A program made the translations under genes and the position numbers. A stretch of 40,213 nucleotides of DNA, from the NCBI GenBank assembly GCA_938009275.1, contig CALLHY010000025.1:1-40213 (forward strand), read 5' to 3'. The notes beneath the pieces are model-generated. The model saw only the letters and a list, made by a program, of their open reading frames with translations, searched no databases and was not told where the DNA came from. This document shows positions 9,002 through 17,378 of the stretch, piece after piece. Numbering within the stretch: the first letter of the stretch is position 1; each line of letters begins with the position of its first letter. The stretch is from an uncultured bacterium (lineage in GTDB: Bacteria > Cloacimonadota > Cloacimonadia > Cloacimonadales > Cloacimonadaceae).

Positions 9002-9343
9002 ATGAATCCAATGATTGCTCCCTGCGGGATAGATTGCGAAGTGTGTGATGCCTATATCGCCACTCAGAGCAACGACACAGAGCTTAAAAAGAAGCTGGCA
9101 GCAGACTATCTGAAAAACTTTAACAAAGAGATAGCCCTGGCCGACCTGGATTGTGACGGGTGCATATCAAATGCGAGGCATATTGGCTTTTGTGAAGTTT
9201 GTAAGATTCGTGCCTGTGCCAGGGATAAAGGCTATGTAACCTGCGCAGAGTGTGATAGCTTTCCCTGCGAAACCGGTAGCTTTATCTGGACAGAAGAATC
9301 TAAATCGCGCGCTAAGCTGGAAGAACTAAGGAACAAGCGTTAA
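9002..9343 (+). CDS. DUF3795-like cysteine-rich protein
   Basis: The protein has 113 aa and starts 6 bases after the VWA stop, with GAGGTG overlapping that stop as ribosome-binding site. Eleven cysteines (8, 12, 15, 51, 54, 64, 67, 72, 81, 84, 89) are arranged as CGxDCxxC, CDGC, CEVC, CAEC and FPC, the DUF3795 pattern, suggesting metal (Zn or Fe-S) binding. No signal peptide, so cytoplasmic. The function of the family is unknown. It is convergent with the next gene, 12 bases away, and I see no terminator between them. Confidence 0.85.
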   Translation: MNPMIAPCGIDCEVCDAYIATQSNDTELKKKLAADYLKNFNKEIALADLDCDGCISNARHIGFCEVCKIRACARDKGYVTCAECDSFPCETGSFIWTEESKSRAKLEELRNKR

Positions 9344-9355
9344 GGCACTTAAATA

Positions 9356-11086
9356 TTAGTTATCACCGCCTATGGCGTTTAAGGCTTCCTTTGCCTTGTC
9401 ATGGTATTGGGGATAGTCAGGATCGTCCAATACCATTTTGAAGTACTGCACAGCCGATTTACGGTCATCATTGGCGATAAGTATAACGCCGATGTGATAG
9501 GCGATTTCGCCCGGTATATCCTTCATCTGGATGGGAAGGTGGATGTATTCGTAAGCTTTGTCGGCTTGGTTTTGTAACATATAAAACCATGCCATGCTAT
9601 CTTGATAGTAGGCATTATCCGGCTCGAGGGCAACAGCTTGGGAAATCAGCGCACCCGCTTCCTCTCTATGCTCTGGATAGTCCAACAGGCTGTAGCCGAG
9701 ATCGTTTAAGAACAGAGCTTTATTTGGGAAACGCTCTATGGCAGCTCTAAGCAGGGTTAGTTTCTCCTTATGCTTGCCATTAAGATGATAGGAGGTTAGC
9801 ACAGTTGTCCAATCGTTTTCATAACCGCGATTGGCTTGCACAAAGCTTTCGCATAGCTGATCTCTGGAGTTTGTTAACACAGAATCAGTGGCACTAACCG
9901 CGGTGTTTGCGGCTATAATATACCGGGAAAGAGGTGTATCTGGCAATAGTTTCTGGCAGGCCTTGGTCAATTCGTCGTAAAAGCCCGGGGAGGTTTCAAC
10001 GCTCCCGCTCTGCAATAGCAGTGTGTACCGCAAGGTACGATAGAGCATCATGTCGTCCACATCCTGAATGCCAAAGAACATATCACCGAAGACTTGTGGG
10101 GCTGCCATATCCTGTGAAAACAGAGACTGGGCAAAGAGGAAGATGGCAACTTTGGCATCTTGTTCGGGTTCCGAGACCTTGCTTACAAGAGCTTTGTGAA
10201 GGCTGTTAAGAGCAGCAACATCCTCCTTTAAATAGGCTGCAAATGCCAGTTCGCCCAATAATGAGGAATCCCCAGTGGAAACAGCATCGGGTAACAGCTC
10301 CAAAATTACAGGATAGGCACGGTGTTTATTGGCAGTTTGAAAGAAATGAAGCATCAGTTCCCTATCTTCAGGATAGGTGTAACTGCGATAATAGGCAGTG
10401 GATTCCTTTGGGCCGGAATGCTGTAAGTAAAGTTCGTTTAGTAGCAATGCCGCTTCTCTTTTGGGCTCAATACTTTGGGATTTTAACAGAATAGGAATAG
10501 CTTGTTTGGGGTTTACCAGCGAGTACATTCGCGCAACAAGAATGAGGTCATCAGGCTTGTCGCCTGCCATTTTCGTAGCTTTCTCCAGATACTTTGTATC
10601 TGCATTGGGGTCTTTTTCGTAGTCCAGATAGAACCTTTGCAGATAAGCTCTTGTTGATGGATAACGGGCAATGGTTTCATTTATAACCCAGGTAATCGAC
10701 TCACGGTCTCCAGCCTGGTTATAAACTATATATGCGGCATTAAGCATATCACTGTCTAAGCTATAGTCACGTCGGGCATTGGAAAACAGTTCTATTACTG
10801 TTTCTTTGGGCATCTGGTTATTCACATAGGCATAAGCACTGTTTATTAGAATCTGTTTCTTGATCTGGAAGCTTTTCGGGTCTTGTGCTGAGGCTAAGCC
10901 ATAGAGTTGGTCGGCGGAAACAAAATCACCATCGTAATGTACTAATGAGCCGGCAAAATAGTAGTAGATGGAAGCCAGATTGGGCTGCGACATGTCCTCT
11001 GGCACAGGCTCTATGCTTCCCTTTGGTGCTGCACAGGAAGCCAGGAGCAGCAAACAAACTGCTGATAGTAAGAGGTATTTGCACAT
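9356..11086 (-). CDS. TPR-repeat lipoprotein
   Basis: The protein has 576 aa. It has a lipoprotein signal with lipobox LASC, lipidated Cys at 18. The rest is helical with repeated TPR-like units (for example LNDLGYSLLDYPEHREEAGAL, DNAYYQDSMAWFYMLQNQADKAYEYI, IAYHIGVILIANDDRKSAVQYF), clearest in the last 150 residues. By inference it is a membrane-anchored scaffold for protein complexes in the envelope. Its ATG overlaps the stop of the preceding lipoprotein gene (TAATG), implying translational coupling. It is the last gene of the leftward run. Confidence 0.8.
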   Translation of the reverse strand: MCKYLLLSAVCLLLLASCAAPKGSIEPVPEDMSQPNLASIYYYFAGSLVHYDGDFVSADQLYGLASAQDPKSFQIKKQILINSAYAYVNNQMPKETVIELFSNARRDYSLDSDMLNAAYIVYNQAGDRESITWVINETIARYPSTRAYLQRFYLDYEKDPNADTKYLEKATKMAGDKPDDLILVARMYSLVNPKQAIPILLKSQSIEPKREAALLLNELYLQHSGPKESTAYYRSYTYPEDRELMLHFFQTANKHRAYPVILELLPDAVSTGDSSLLGELAFAAYLKEDVAALNSLHKALVSKVSEPEQDAKVAIFLFAQSLFSQDMAAPQVFGDMFFGIQDVDDMMLYRTLRYTLLLQSGSVETSPGFYDELTKACQKLLPDTPLSRYIIAANTAVSATDSVLTNSRDQLCESFVQANRGYENDWTTVLTSYHLNGKHKEKLTLLRAAIERFPNKALFLNDLGYSLLDYPEHREEAGALISQAVALEPDNAYYQDSMAWFYMLQNQADKAYEYIHLPIQMKDIPGEIAYHIGVILIANDDRKSAVQYFKMVLDDPDYPQYHDKAKEALNAIGGDN

Positions 11087-12147
11087 TACTTTATCTTCAT
11101 TGAATTGGCGATTGTGTACAGCTCTAACAAGATAGGCAGTTTGTCGCCTGCAGGAAAGTAAACACTATTATCTACTATGTAGGCAGTTTTGGTTTTTGCA
11201 TCCCAGAAGGCAAAGCTCTGGAATCCTCCGCCAATGGCATGCTTCATGTTTTTCCACGATCCTAAAAGGCGAAAGCCATCGTATTCCCCAAAGCGGAAAG
11301 GCTCTTTACGGATGAGATTGGCATCAAACTCGTCTCCCTCGAAATACTTCTGCCCAATCTCAGCACGCTTGTTTAGCAGCCATGTAAGATCAACCTTGTT
11401 TTCGGGCATGGCTTCGTGGTAGATAGACACGTATTTATCGGGTATTTCCCGGTTTTGCATTCGGGCTCGGTAAATGAAGCTAAGAAAATTCCCTTTGGTG
11501 TCGTTTGAGTATATGCGGTATGTGTCTGGTATTTGAATGGTGAATGGGTACGGGTCGAAGAATGATGCTGGCAAAACCTTTCCCTGATAGGCATAATATC
11601 CTTGGCGTTCTGCAAACCGTTGCAAAAGTATATTGAAGATTGGGTCGGCTTGAACTGCTCCTATCTTGCTAAGAGACAGGGAATCTTTGGCAAGCAGGAA
11701 AAGTACCACCTGGTCTCTGGAACTGTGGTTCCTGGCTACGAAAAGGTCACCACCACTATTGTTTACCCTGGTTATAAAATCTGGAGCCAGGATGCTCTTC
11801 ATATGACTGGAAACGGGGGAATTGCTTTGTATATCGCCAATGTAAACTATATTTTTGTACCTGGTTAACGTTGCTGCATCCTTCACATTGGCAAGAACAA
11901 GATTGAAGTACTTTTCTGGATAAACAATTGGTACTTCTCGCTCTATCCCGCTACGAATGAAGGGCTCCAGTGCTTGCCAGTTAGCGGGATCGCAAAACAC
12001 ATACACGTCTCTATCGTCGCCCATCGCCAAAGGTTTGGAATGGTCTATGATCTTGTCGAACATCGAATAACGATCGCTTTTGGTGCCCGTGTTGAAGCAT
12101 GCACTAAGCGACAGCAATATTGTGGCAAGGACTATTAGCTTTCGCAT
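11086..12147 (-). CDS. DUF4837-like lipoprotein
   Basis: The protein has 353 aa. Its lipobox LSAC puts the lipidated Cys at 17, and AGGAG lies 7 bases upstream of the ATG. The mature part has mixed alpha/beta predicted character and recalls DUF4837 proteins of Bacteroidetes (early VYVFCDPANWQAL, central PYPFTIQIPDTYRIY, late FRLLGSWKN with AYIVDNSVYFP). Assignment is from memory of the family pattern and is moderate. Function is unknown; coupling to the TPR lipoprotein suggests they act together in the envelope. Confidence 0.6.
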   Translation of the reverse strand: MRKLIVLATILLSLSACFNTGTKSDRYSMFDKIIDHSKPLAMGDDRDVYVFCDPANWQALEPFIRSGIEREVPIVYPEKYFNLVLANVKDAATLTRYKNIVYIGDIQSNSPVSSHMKSILAPDFITRVNNSGGDLFVARNHSSRDQVVLFLLAKDSLSLSKIGAVQADPIFNILLQRFAERQGYYAYQGKVLPASFFDPYPFTIQIPDTYRIYSNDTKGNFLSFIYRARMQNREIPDKYVSIYHEAMPENKVDLTWLLNKRAEIGQKYFEGDEFDANLIRKEPFRFGEYDGFRLLGSWKNMKHAIGGGFQSFAFWDAKTKTAYIVDNSVYFPAGDKLPILLELYTIANSMKIK

Positions 12148-12148
12148 A

Positions 12149-12706
12149 TCATACTCCTTTTTTTGTGCCTTTTAGCACATAATTTACACCACTGATGGTG
12201 GTTATTAACGCTACTATCCAAAACCAGATGCTTACCAGTATATCCATCAATGGCGTTATAGTGTTTATAGTAGCCCACAGTATGAAGGCTGCTATTATTC
12301 CAAGCATTTGCATAACGGTTTTAACTTTGCCCAATTTATCCGCAGCCATTACTATACCCTCACGCTGGTAAACTTCCCTTAAGACGGTTACTAACACTTC
12401 ACGGGCTAAGATAATGAAAAAGATAACTTTGCTAAGGTAGAAAGGGGGTAGCCAGCATAATCCAAGCAATGCCGAAAGCACCAGGAGCTTGTCTGCCAAT
12501 GGGTCCATAATCTTACCGAAATCGCTAATAACCTTATATTTACGGGCAAGCATACCGTCCAAATAATCCGTAAAGGATGCAAGCACAAATATTATCAGAG
12601 AAATCCAGTTCTTGTTGGGGTGCTCGGAAACAAAGAGGAAGAACAGGAATACAGGTACCAACAGAAAACGCAGGATGGTTAAAGCATTAGGGATGTGTTT
12701 CTTCAT
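12149..12706 (-). CDS. pgsA: CDP-diacylglycerol-glycerol-3-phosphate 3-phosphatidyltransferase
   Basis: The protein has 185 aa, the usual length. It makes phosphatidylglycerophosphate from CDP-diacylglycerol and glycerol 3-phosphate at the inner membrane. The full CDP-alcohol phosphotransferase signature D-x2-DG-x2-AR-x8-G-x3-D-x3-D is present at residues 47-72 (D47, D50, G51, A54, R55, G64, D68, D72). Several hydrophobic helices surround it, and the N-terminus (NALTILRFLLVPVF) is typical of PgsA. The start overlaps the FtsX-like gene by 20 bases, and one base separates its stop from the DUF4837 gene. Confidence 0.93.
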   Translation of the reverse strand: MKKHIPNALTILRFLLVPVFLFFLFVSEHPNKNWISLIIFVLASFTDYLDGMLARKYKVISDFGKIMDPLADKLLVLSALLGLCWLPPFYLSKVIFFIILAREVLVTVLREVYQREGIVMAADKLGKVKTVMQMLGIIAAFILWATINTITPLMDILVSIWFWIVALITTISGVNYVLKGTKKGV

Positions 12707-13559
12707 CTGATCCTTCTTCGTTCACTGCTGTCTCTTTTGGACTGAGCACCGTGATTGGTGCTTCTGCAAATGCTACTTCCTGCTCAAAAGTATGTAGAGA
12801 GAAATGGGTGATTAGCGTGCCGATAAAAGCCGCGGCAAACTGCACTGGAAACACCCAGTATGGCATTACCTGTGGCATTGGTTTCATAAACACCAAGGCA
12901 AAATATCCTATTACGCATAGCGGTAAGGGAATAAGCAACATTGCCCAGGTATGCTGAACTCCTTGTTTATGGTGTCGTATTTGATCTACAATGCTATGCT
13001 TTTTGCCTTTGTTCAGTAACAGGATATGCAGTTCAAAGCTAAGACGGCTAAAGACGAAGATCAAAAGCATTAAAACCGCAGCATAGACGTGGAATGCAAT
13101 TGACCTGCGGTTTACTAATTTCAAATCTGCACTTTTTACTGCGTAAGCACTGGCCTGGCTATCAATATCTTCTTCGGGGATATGCGAGCGCAATACATCA
13201 ATCACCATTGGCTTGCTGTCCATACCCTGTTTCGAGGCATCGAAGTATATGGTGACGATATCTGGGAAACTATAGTCGGTAATCATATCCTCATTTAATG
13301 GTAAATCGTAGGCATTAAGCAGCTCTGTGGCAGCTTGTTGAGCAGTTTCGTGCGCAACGCTTTTGATGCCCGGGATTGCATTTAAATCTGCCTTTATCAA
13401 AGCTACTTTGGTCGTGTCGGCTACGTATGCGTATACTGGCAGCCTGGATATTTCATCAACAAGTGCCTGTCGGCTGATAGCATGCTCGTAACCAAGGTAT
13501 AACCAGGCAGAGAACAGCGCTAGCAGCATTAGTATCAAGAGGTAAAAACGGGTGTTCAT
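12687..13559 (-). CDS. FtsX-like four-helix membrane protein
   Basis: The protein has 290 aa. Topology is one transmembrane helix (about 5-23), an extracytoplasmic domain of about 130 residues, then three helices (about 155-175, 205-226, 235-255) and a short acidic tail. That layout and the segment IPGIKSVAHETAQQAATELL followed by FPDIVTIYFDA recall the extracellular domain of FtsX, the permease-like partner of FtsE that activates murein hydrolases in division. No ftsE is adjacent, so the call is tentative. A membrane-bound M23 peptidase, a typical downstream target of FtsEX, is encoded farther up the same leftward run (17353-18255). It may instead be an unrelated envelope protein of the same topology. 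Confidence 0.45.
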   Translation of the reverse strand: MNTRFYLLILMLLALFSAWLYLGYEHAISRQALVDEISRLPVYAYVADTTKVALIKADLNAIPGIKSVAHETAQQAATELLNAYDLPLNEDMITDYSFPDIVTIYFDASKQGMDSKPMVIDVLRSHIPEEDIDSQASAYAVKSADLKLVNRRSIAFHVYAAVLMLLIFVFSRLSFELHILLLNKGKKHSIVDQIRHHKQGVQHTWAMLLIPLPLCVIGYFALVFMKPMPQVMPYWVFPVQFAAAFIGTLITHFSLHTFEQEVAFAEAPITVLSPKETAVNEEGSDEETHP

Positions 13560-13563
13560 AATT

Positions 13564-14184
13564 CTATCCTTTATGAATATGGAAGATTGATGTGGATTTG
13601 TCGATGCTAAGCTGGTGAACCGCTACCATGTTCAGCTTTGCGGCCTCAGAATGTAGCTCAGTAGCACGGTTGGAGGGATATAGCAAAACGGCATCTTTGC
13701 CGATTTTAAGATTCCGCTGGCAAAAAGCCAGAACCTGATGCATGTTGCACATAACTTCAGAGCGGCAAATTGCTCGCTCCATATTAGGGCTAAGCAAGCC
13801 ATTTCCGGCTTTCTGCCAGGGAGGATTGGATACAACAAGATCAAACACCTCACCAGCATCATAGTTGCACAAATTCGCACACATAAAGCGTACTTCAGCA
13901 TTAAAAGAGGCAGCATTGTGCTCGGCAAGTTCATGCAACTTTGCTTGAATCTCTATGCCAATCAGCTGCCAGGAGGGGTGGCCAAGCTTCAGCATAATGC
14001 TAAGGATGCCGCTTCCGCTTCCTGCTTCCATAACGTTTAGGTTTCTATGCCGGAAGTTTCCATCAATATACTCCAAAAGCATTGCAGTAGCTGAAGTAAC
14101 GCCTTGCAAACGGCTGTCCTGGAGTATTACGCCCTCTCTGCCGGGTAGGCTTACAGATTTTAGGGCTCTTTCTGCCAATGCCAA
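13564..14184 (-). CDS. SAM-dependent adenine-N6 methyltransferase, TrmN6-like
   Basis: The protein has 206 aa. Motif I is EAGSGSG (53-59), and the catalytic motif NPPW at 120-123 is the (N/D)PP(Y/F/W) type used for exocyclic amino methylation. The N-terminal LQDSRLQGVTSATAMLL corresponds to the tRNA1(Val) A37 methyltransferase (TrmN/YfiC) opening. The substrate is inferred; an RNA or protein glutamine target of a related enzyme cannot be excluded. It starts with TTG, supported by GGAG inside the end of nadA, only one base after the nadA stop; a second TTG two codons in is an alternative. Confidence 0.7.
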   Translation of the reverse strand: MALAERALKSVSLPGREGVILQDSRLQGVTSATAMLLEYIDGNFRHRNLNVMEAGSGSGILSIMLKLGHPSWQLIGIEIQAKLHELAEHNAASFNAEVRFMCANLCNYDAGEVFDLVVSNPPWQKAGNGLLSPNMERAICRSEVMCNMHQVLAFCQRNLKIGKDAVLLYPSNRATELHSEAAKLNMVAVHQLSIDKSTSIFHIHKG

Positions 14185-14185
14185 G

Positions 14186-15088
14186 CTACAGCTCCAGCAT
14201 CCTTGTGATGCAAAGCTTTGCCTTTGCGGCTATCTCGGAACTGACCTTTATCACGTGTTGATGGTTCAACAAAGCCAGATAAAGGTTTTCCAGATTGGTC
14301 TTCTTCATATTTTTGCAGTTTGCCTGAACGGATAGGCTAACAATGTTTTTGTCTGGATACAACGACTTCATGTACTTGGTAAGCCCATTCTCAGTGGCGA
14401 TAATGGCATTGTCGTTAGTTTCTATCCACTTCATCATACCACCAGTGCTCATCACCAAATCAGCGTTGTGAATGATATCCGAATCGCACTCGGGATGCGC
14501 CAATAGAGTATAATTGGGGTATTTTGACCGTGCGCTGCGCACATTGATAATGTTGAAGCCCCATTGGTGAACCGGGCAATATCCGTCCCAGACTATTACT
14601 TCTCTATCTGCCTGTGCTCCTGCCCAGGTTCCCAGGTTTCTATCGGGAACAAAGAGGATTGGCTTGTCGGCAGGTAAAGATTGAAGCACCTTCACAGCAT
14701 TGGATGAGGTGCAGCAGATATCACTTTCTGCCTTCACTTCCACGCTGGAATTAACATAGCACACTACTGGTGAACCGGGATGTTTGGCCTTGAAGCTGCG
14801 CAGTTGCTCAGCGCTTATCATGTCTGCCATTGGGCATCCAGCATCAAGAGCAGGCAACAGCACATCTGCTTCGGGATTAAGAATGGCGGCTGTTTCTGCC
14901 ATGAATCTTACACCGCAGAAGACAATGGTAGAGGCATCAACTTCAGCGGCTTTAATGGCAAGCTGCAACGAATCACCTCTAAAGTCTGCGAGTTCTTGAA
15001 TTTCAACAGCCTGATAGTTATGCGCTAAAATCAAAGCTGACGTTTCGGTTTTGAGTTGCTGTATCTTTTTTATAAGCTCTTGCGGCAT
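14186..15088 (-). CDS. nadA: Quinolinate synthase
   Basis: The protein has 300 aa. It condenses iminoaspartate with dihydroxyacetone phosphate to quinolinate in NAD synthesis, using a [4Fe-4S] cluster. The three cluster cysteines are visible: Cys85 (DAGCPMAD), Cys171 (WDGYCPVH) and Cys258 (QANCKNMKKTNL). Start AHNYQ and CYVNSS also match. Neither nadB nor nadC is in the window, so iminoaspartate and the phosphoribosyl step are supplied from elsewhere. AGGAG precedes the ATG; the gene follows dut by 8 bases. Confidence 0.97.
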   Translation of the reverse strand: MPQELIKKIQQLKTETSALILAHNYQAVEIQELADFRGDSLQLAIKAAEVDASTIVFCGVRFMAETAAILNPEADVLLPALDAGCPMADMISAEQLRSFKAKHPGSPVVCYVNSSVEVKAESDICCTSSNAVKVLQSLPADKPILFVPDRNLGTWAGAQADREVIVWDGYCPVHQWGFNIINVRSARSKYPNYTLLAHPECDSDIIHNADLVMSTGGMMKWIETNDNAIIATENGLTKYMKSLYPDKNIVSLSVQANCKNMKKTNLENLYLALLNHQHVIKVSSEIAAKAKLCITRMLEL

Positions 15089-15096
15089 TTCTACTC

Positions 15097-15531
15097 CTAA
15101 TGTCCAGTGTGACCGAAGCCACCGTCCTGTCTACTACTGCTGTTGAGGCTATCCATTTCCTGCAAGTCTGGTATTATTACAGGGCAAAAAACCATCTGAG
15201 CGATGCGAGTACCAGGCTCGATAGAAACCTGCTCTTTATTCAGATTTATGATGATTGCTTTAATCTCACCTCTATAGTCCGCATCAATGGTGCCGGGGCT
15301 GTTAAGAATGCCTATGCCCTGCTTCAGGGCAAGACCGCTACGCGGGCGAATTTGTGCCTCAAAACCCGGGGGGATTTCCAGCGCAAAGCCCGTGGGGATT
15401 GCCAGATATTTACCAGGTTCCACAATAATTGTTTCCGGTATATCGGCAAAGATGTCAAATCCTGAGGCGTGTTCTGTCATCCGCAGGGGCAGCTTGGCCG
15501 TATTGGTTAATCGTAATATGCCGATCTTCAT
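15097..15531 (-). CDS. dut: dUTP diphosphatase (trimeric)
   Basis: The protein has 144 aa, normal for the family. It hydrolyses dUTP to dUMP, preventing uracil incorporation and feeding dTMP synthesis. The five motifs are present: HASGFDIFA (21-29), RPRSGLAL (62-69), the beta-hairpin with catalytic Asp GTIDADYRGEI (80-90), GTRIAQMVF (107-115), and the C-terminal RQDGGFGHTGH (134-144), which closes over the active site. The start overlaps the preceding stop as ATGA. Confidence 0.97.
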   Translation of the reverse strand: MKIGILRLTNTAKLPLRMTEHASGFDIFADIPETIIVEPGKYLAIPTGFALEIPPGFEAQIRPRSGLALKQGIGILNSPGTIDADYRGEIKAIIINLNKEQVSIEPGTRIAQMVFCPVIIPDLQEMDSLNSSSRQDGGFGHTGH

Positions 15532-16418
15532 GACTTACGTGTGAGCAGATACTCAGCCAGGATATCTAGTTTTAATGCTTTCTTGCCTAAGGGGCTAATA
15601 ACTTGGCGTGCTTTTTCGGTAAGTTCAGCGGCTTTTAATCGGGATTCTTCTATTCCATAAACAGCAGGAAAGGTAGCTTTCTCCACGTTGGCATCTTTGC
15701 CAATGCTCTTACCGAGCTCTTCCTGAGAGCCTTCTATGTCCAAAAGGTCATCCACAATCTGGAACACCAAACCAATAAGGTTACCATATTCTTCTATCAA
15801 TGCTAATTCATCAGCCGGTGCGCCACCTGCAATGGCCCCGAAGCGCAAGCTTAAGTTTATTAATCGGGCAGTTTTATTCTCGTGGATGTAGTTTAAAGTT
15901 TTCTTATCCACCTTCTTGCCTTCGGATTCTATATCCACCATCTGTCCGGTGATCAGCCCTTTTACCCCAACTTCACGGGCAAGCTCTCTAACAAACTGCA
16001 CCCGTAATGCAGCATCAATTTCCGCCATGGTAACCAGCTCAAATGCGCTTATTAATAGCGCATCACCGGCTAATAGGGCAACGCCTTCGCCAAACACAGC
16101 ATGGCAAGATTTCTTGCCTCTGCGGTATTCATCGTCGTCTATATCGGGAAGATCATCGTGGATTAGCGAAAAGGTGTGAATCATCTCAATGGCGGCAGCA
16201 ACAGGGGTTACCAGTTCCACATCCTCGTTATACATTTGAAAAGCCAGCATGGTAAGGTAGGGGCGCAGCCTCTTGCCTCCGGCAAACACGCTGTAACGGA
16301 TAGCCTTATGAATCTCTTTGGGGTATTCATCCTTACGGGGAAGGAAGCGATCCAGAATTATGTTTACCAATTCCTGCTTCTCTTTCATGTCTTTTTTTAG
16401 CACTATCTTTCTATCCAT
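15528..16418 (-). CDS. ispA: Short-chain polyprenyl (farnesyl/geranylgeranyl) diphosphate synthase
   Basis: The protein has 296 aa. It condenses isopentenyl diphosphate with allylic diphosphates to C15 or C20 chains. The first Asp-rich motif DDLPDIDDD begins at residue 88; the second, DDLLD, is preceded by FQIV. GGKRLRPYL, typical of the IPP site, is at 48-56. Start chosen at ATG 16418: GGAGG lies about 7 bases upstream and the ATG overlaps the xseB stop by 8 bases. A longer in-frame form from 16448 would run deeper into xseB. Product chain length cannot be fixed by eye. Confidence 0.92.
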   Translation of the reverse strand: MDRKIVLKKDMKEKQELVNIILDRFLPRKDEYPKEIHKAIRYSVFAGGKRLRPYLTMLAFQMYNEDVELVTPVAAAIEMIHTFSLIHDDLPDIDDDEYRRGKKSCHAVFGEGVALLAGDALLISAFELVTMAEIDAALRVQFVRELAREVGVKGLITGQMVDIESEGKKVDKKTLNYIHENKTARLINLSLRFGAIAGGAPADELALIEEYGNLIGLVFQIVDDLLDIEGSQEELGKSIGKDANVEKATFPAVYGIEESRLKAAELTEKARQVISPLGKKALKLDILAEYLLTRKS

Positions 16419-16653
16419 TGTTATCCTCCGTGGGAGTAGGAGAGGCAATTCCCGCGCTAAGCATTTTGATCTTGGCTTCTGCTTCGCCCAAACGGCTTTG
16501 GCAGTGATTTAGATAGGCTACGCCTTCTTCATATAGCTTTAGCAGTTCGTCTAACTGTGCATCTCCGGCGGAAAGGCGTTCCACAATGCTTTCCAGCTCT
16601 TTCAATGCAACTTCAAAGCTAAGAGACTTGGTTTTTTCGACATCGATACTCAC
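16411..16653 (-). CDS. xseB: Exodeoxyribonuclease VII small subunit
   Basis: The protein has 80 aa, starts with GTG, and has GGGAG upstream. The family pattern is SFEVALKELESIVERLSAG, LDELLKLYEEGVAYLNHC, then a coiled-coil helix and a variable tail. Exo VII degrades single-stranded DNA to oligonucleotides and needs the large subunit XseA, which is not in this window. It overlaps the polyprenyl synthase start, a common pairing in bacteria. Confidence 0.93.
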   Translation of the reverse strand: MSIDVEKTKSLSFEVALKELESIVERLSAGDAQLDELLKLYEEGVAYLNHCQSRLGEAEAKIKMLSAGIASPTPTEDNNG

Positions 16654-16684
16654 GCTGTTACTCTCCCATTATCTAATTCACGCC

Positions 16685-16713
16685 TGTTTACAAGGGTTAT
16701 GAGTTTTTGTCAA
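16685..16713 (-). promoter_or_regulatory. Candidate sigma70-type promoter for xseB operon
   Basis: Reading leftward, TTGACA (16713-16708) and TAAACA (16690-16685) are separated by 17 bases. The predicted start lies about 25 bases before the xseB GTG. The -35 box overlaps the end of the thiamine pyrophosphokinase gene. The -10 is weak (3 of 6). Confidence 0.4.
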
Positions 16714-17378
16714 TTAGAAATTGTAATAATTGCCAGCGCTTCACCGCGTTGTTTAATTATCATTGCTGGATTTGAACGTATTACATTGCTAATGCCGCGG
16801 GATTGATGCTGTTTAATTGTTAAATTGTTTAGCGGATATTGCAAGCCCTCAGAACTGCTGAAAACCACCTCCGGGGTGAAGGGAACCAAAGAGATAGTTT
16901 GCCCCACTCTGCCTGCCAATACCTCGTTACTTGAGATAAAGAACAGCACCTGGCTCTCGGTTTCCACCCGTATGCGGCTGGAGGATGCCACATGCTCCAA
17001 AAGATTCTGTATAATTGCCAAAGCATGGTCGAATCTGCCATCCAGTGTGTTACATATAATAATCTCAGCAAAGCAGTTCATATTAATGCATGCCGAGATT
17101 GCCAGTTCCGTGTCGGTGGCATTCTTCTCTGCCGGATGCCTCTGAATGATTGAGGAAGGATACATTGCTAATAACTCGTTGCTAACGGAATCAAGATCAC
17201 CAACAATCAGATTTGGTCTAAGCCCCAGCTGATGAATGCGCTCCAGCCCCATATCTACTGCAACTACATAGTCTTCACTGCCGATATAGTTGTACCCGGA
17301 TACAATCTCGCGGGGAGAATGATTGGTAAAAAGATAGGCCCTGCGTTGCTGATTAGCGCATGGCATAGGCAGGTTCAT
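16710..17378 (-). CDS. thiN: Thiamine pyrophosphokinase
   Basis: The protein has 222 aa. It transfers pyrophosphate from ATP to thiamine to make thiamine diphosphate. Motifs seen: VVAVDMGLERI, GDLDS (60-64), the Mg/ATP-binding KNATDTEL (85-92), GRFDH (114-118), and in the C-terminal thiamine-binding beta domain ISLVPF, LQYPLNNLTI and SRGISNV. No thiamine biosynthesis genes or TPP riboswitch are nearby, so it may serve salvage. It overlaps the M23 gene by 26 bases; ATG 17366 is a possible alternative start and neither has a clear ribosome-binding site. Confidence 0.92.
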   Translation of the reverse strand: MNLPMPCANQQRRAYLFTNHSPREIVSGYNYIGSEDYVVAVDMGLERIHQLGLRPNLIVGDLDSVSNELLAMYPSSIIQRHPAEKNATDTELAISACINMNCFAEIIICNTLDGRFDHALAIIQNLLEHVASSSRIRVETESQVLFFISSNEVLAGRVGQTISLVPFTPEVVFSSSEGLQYPLNNLTIKQHQSRGISNVIRSNPAMIIKQRGEALAIITISN

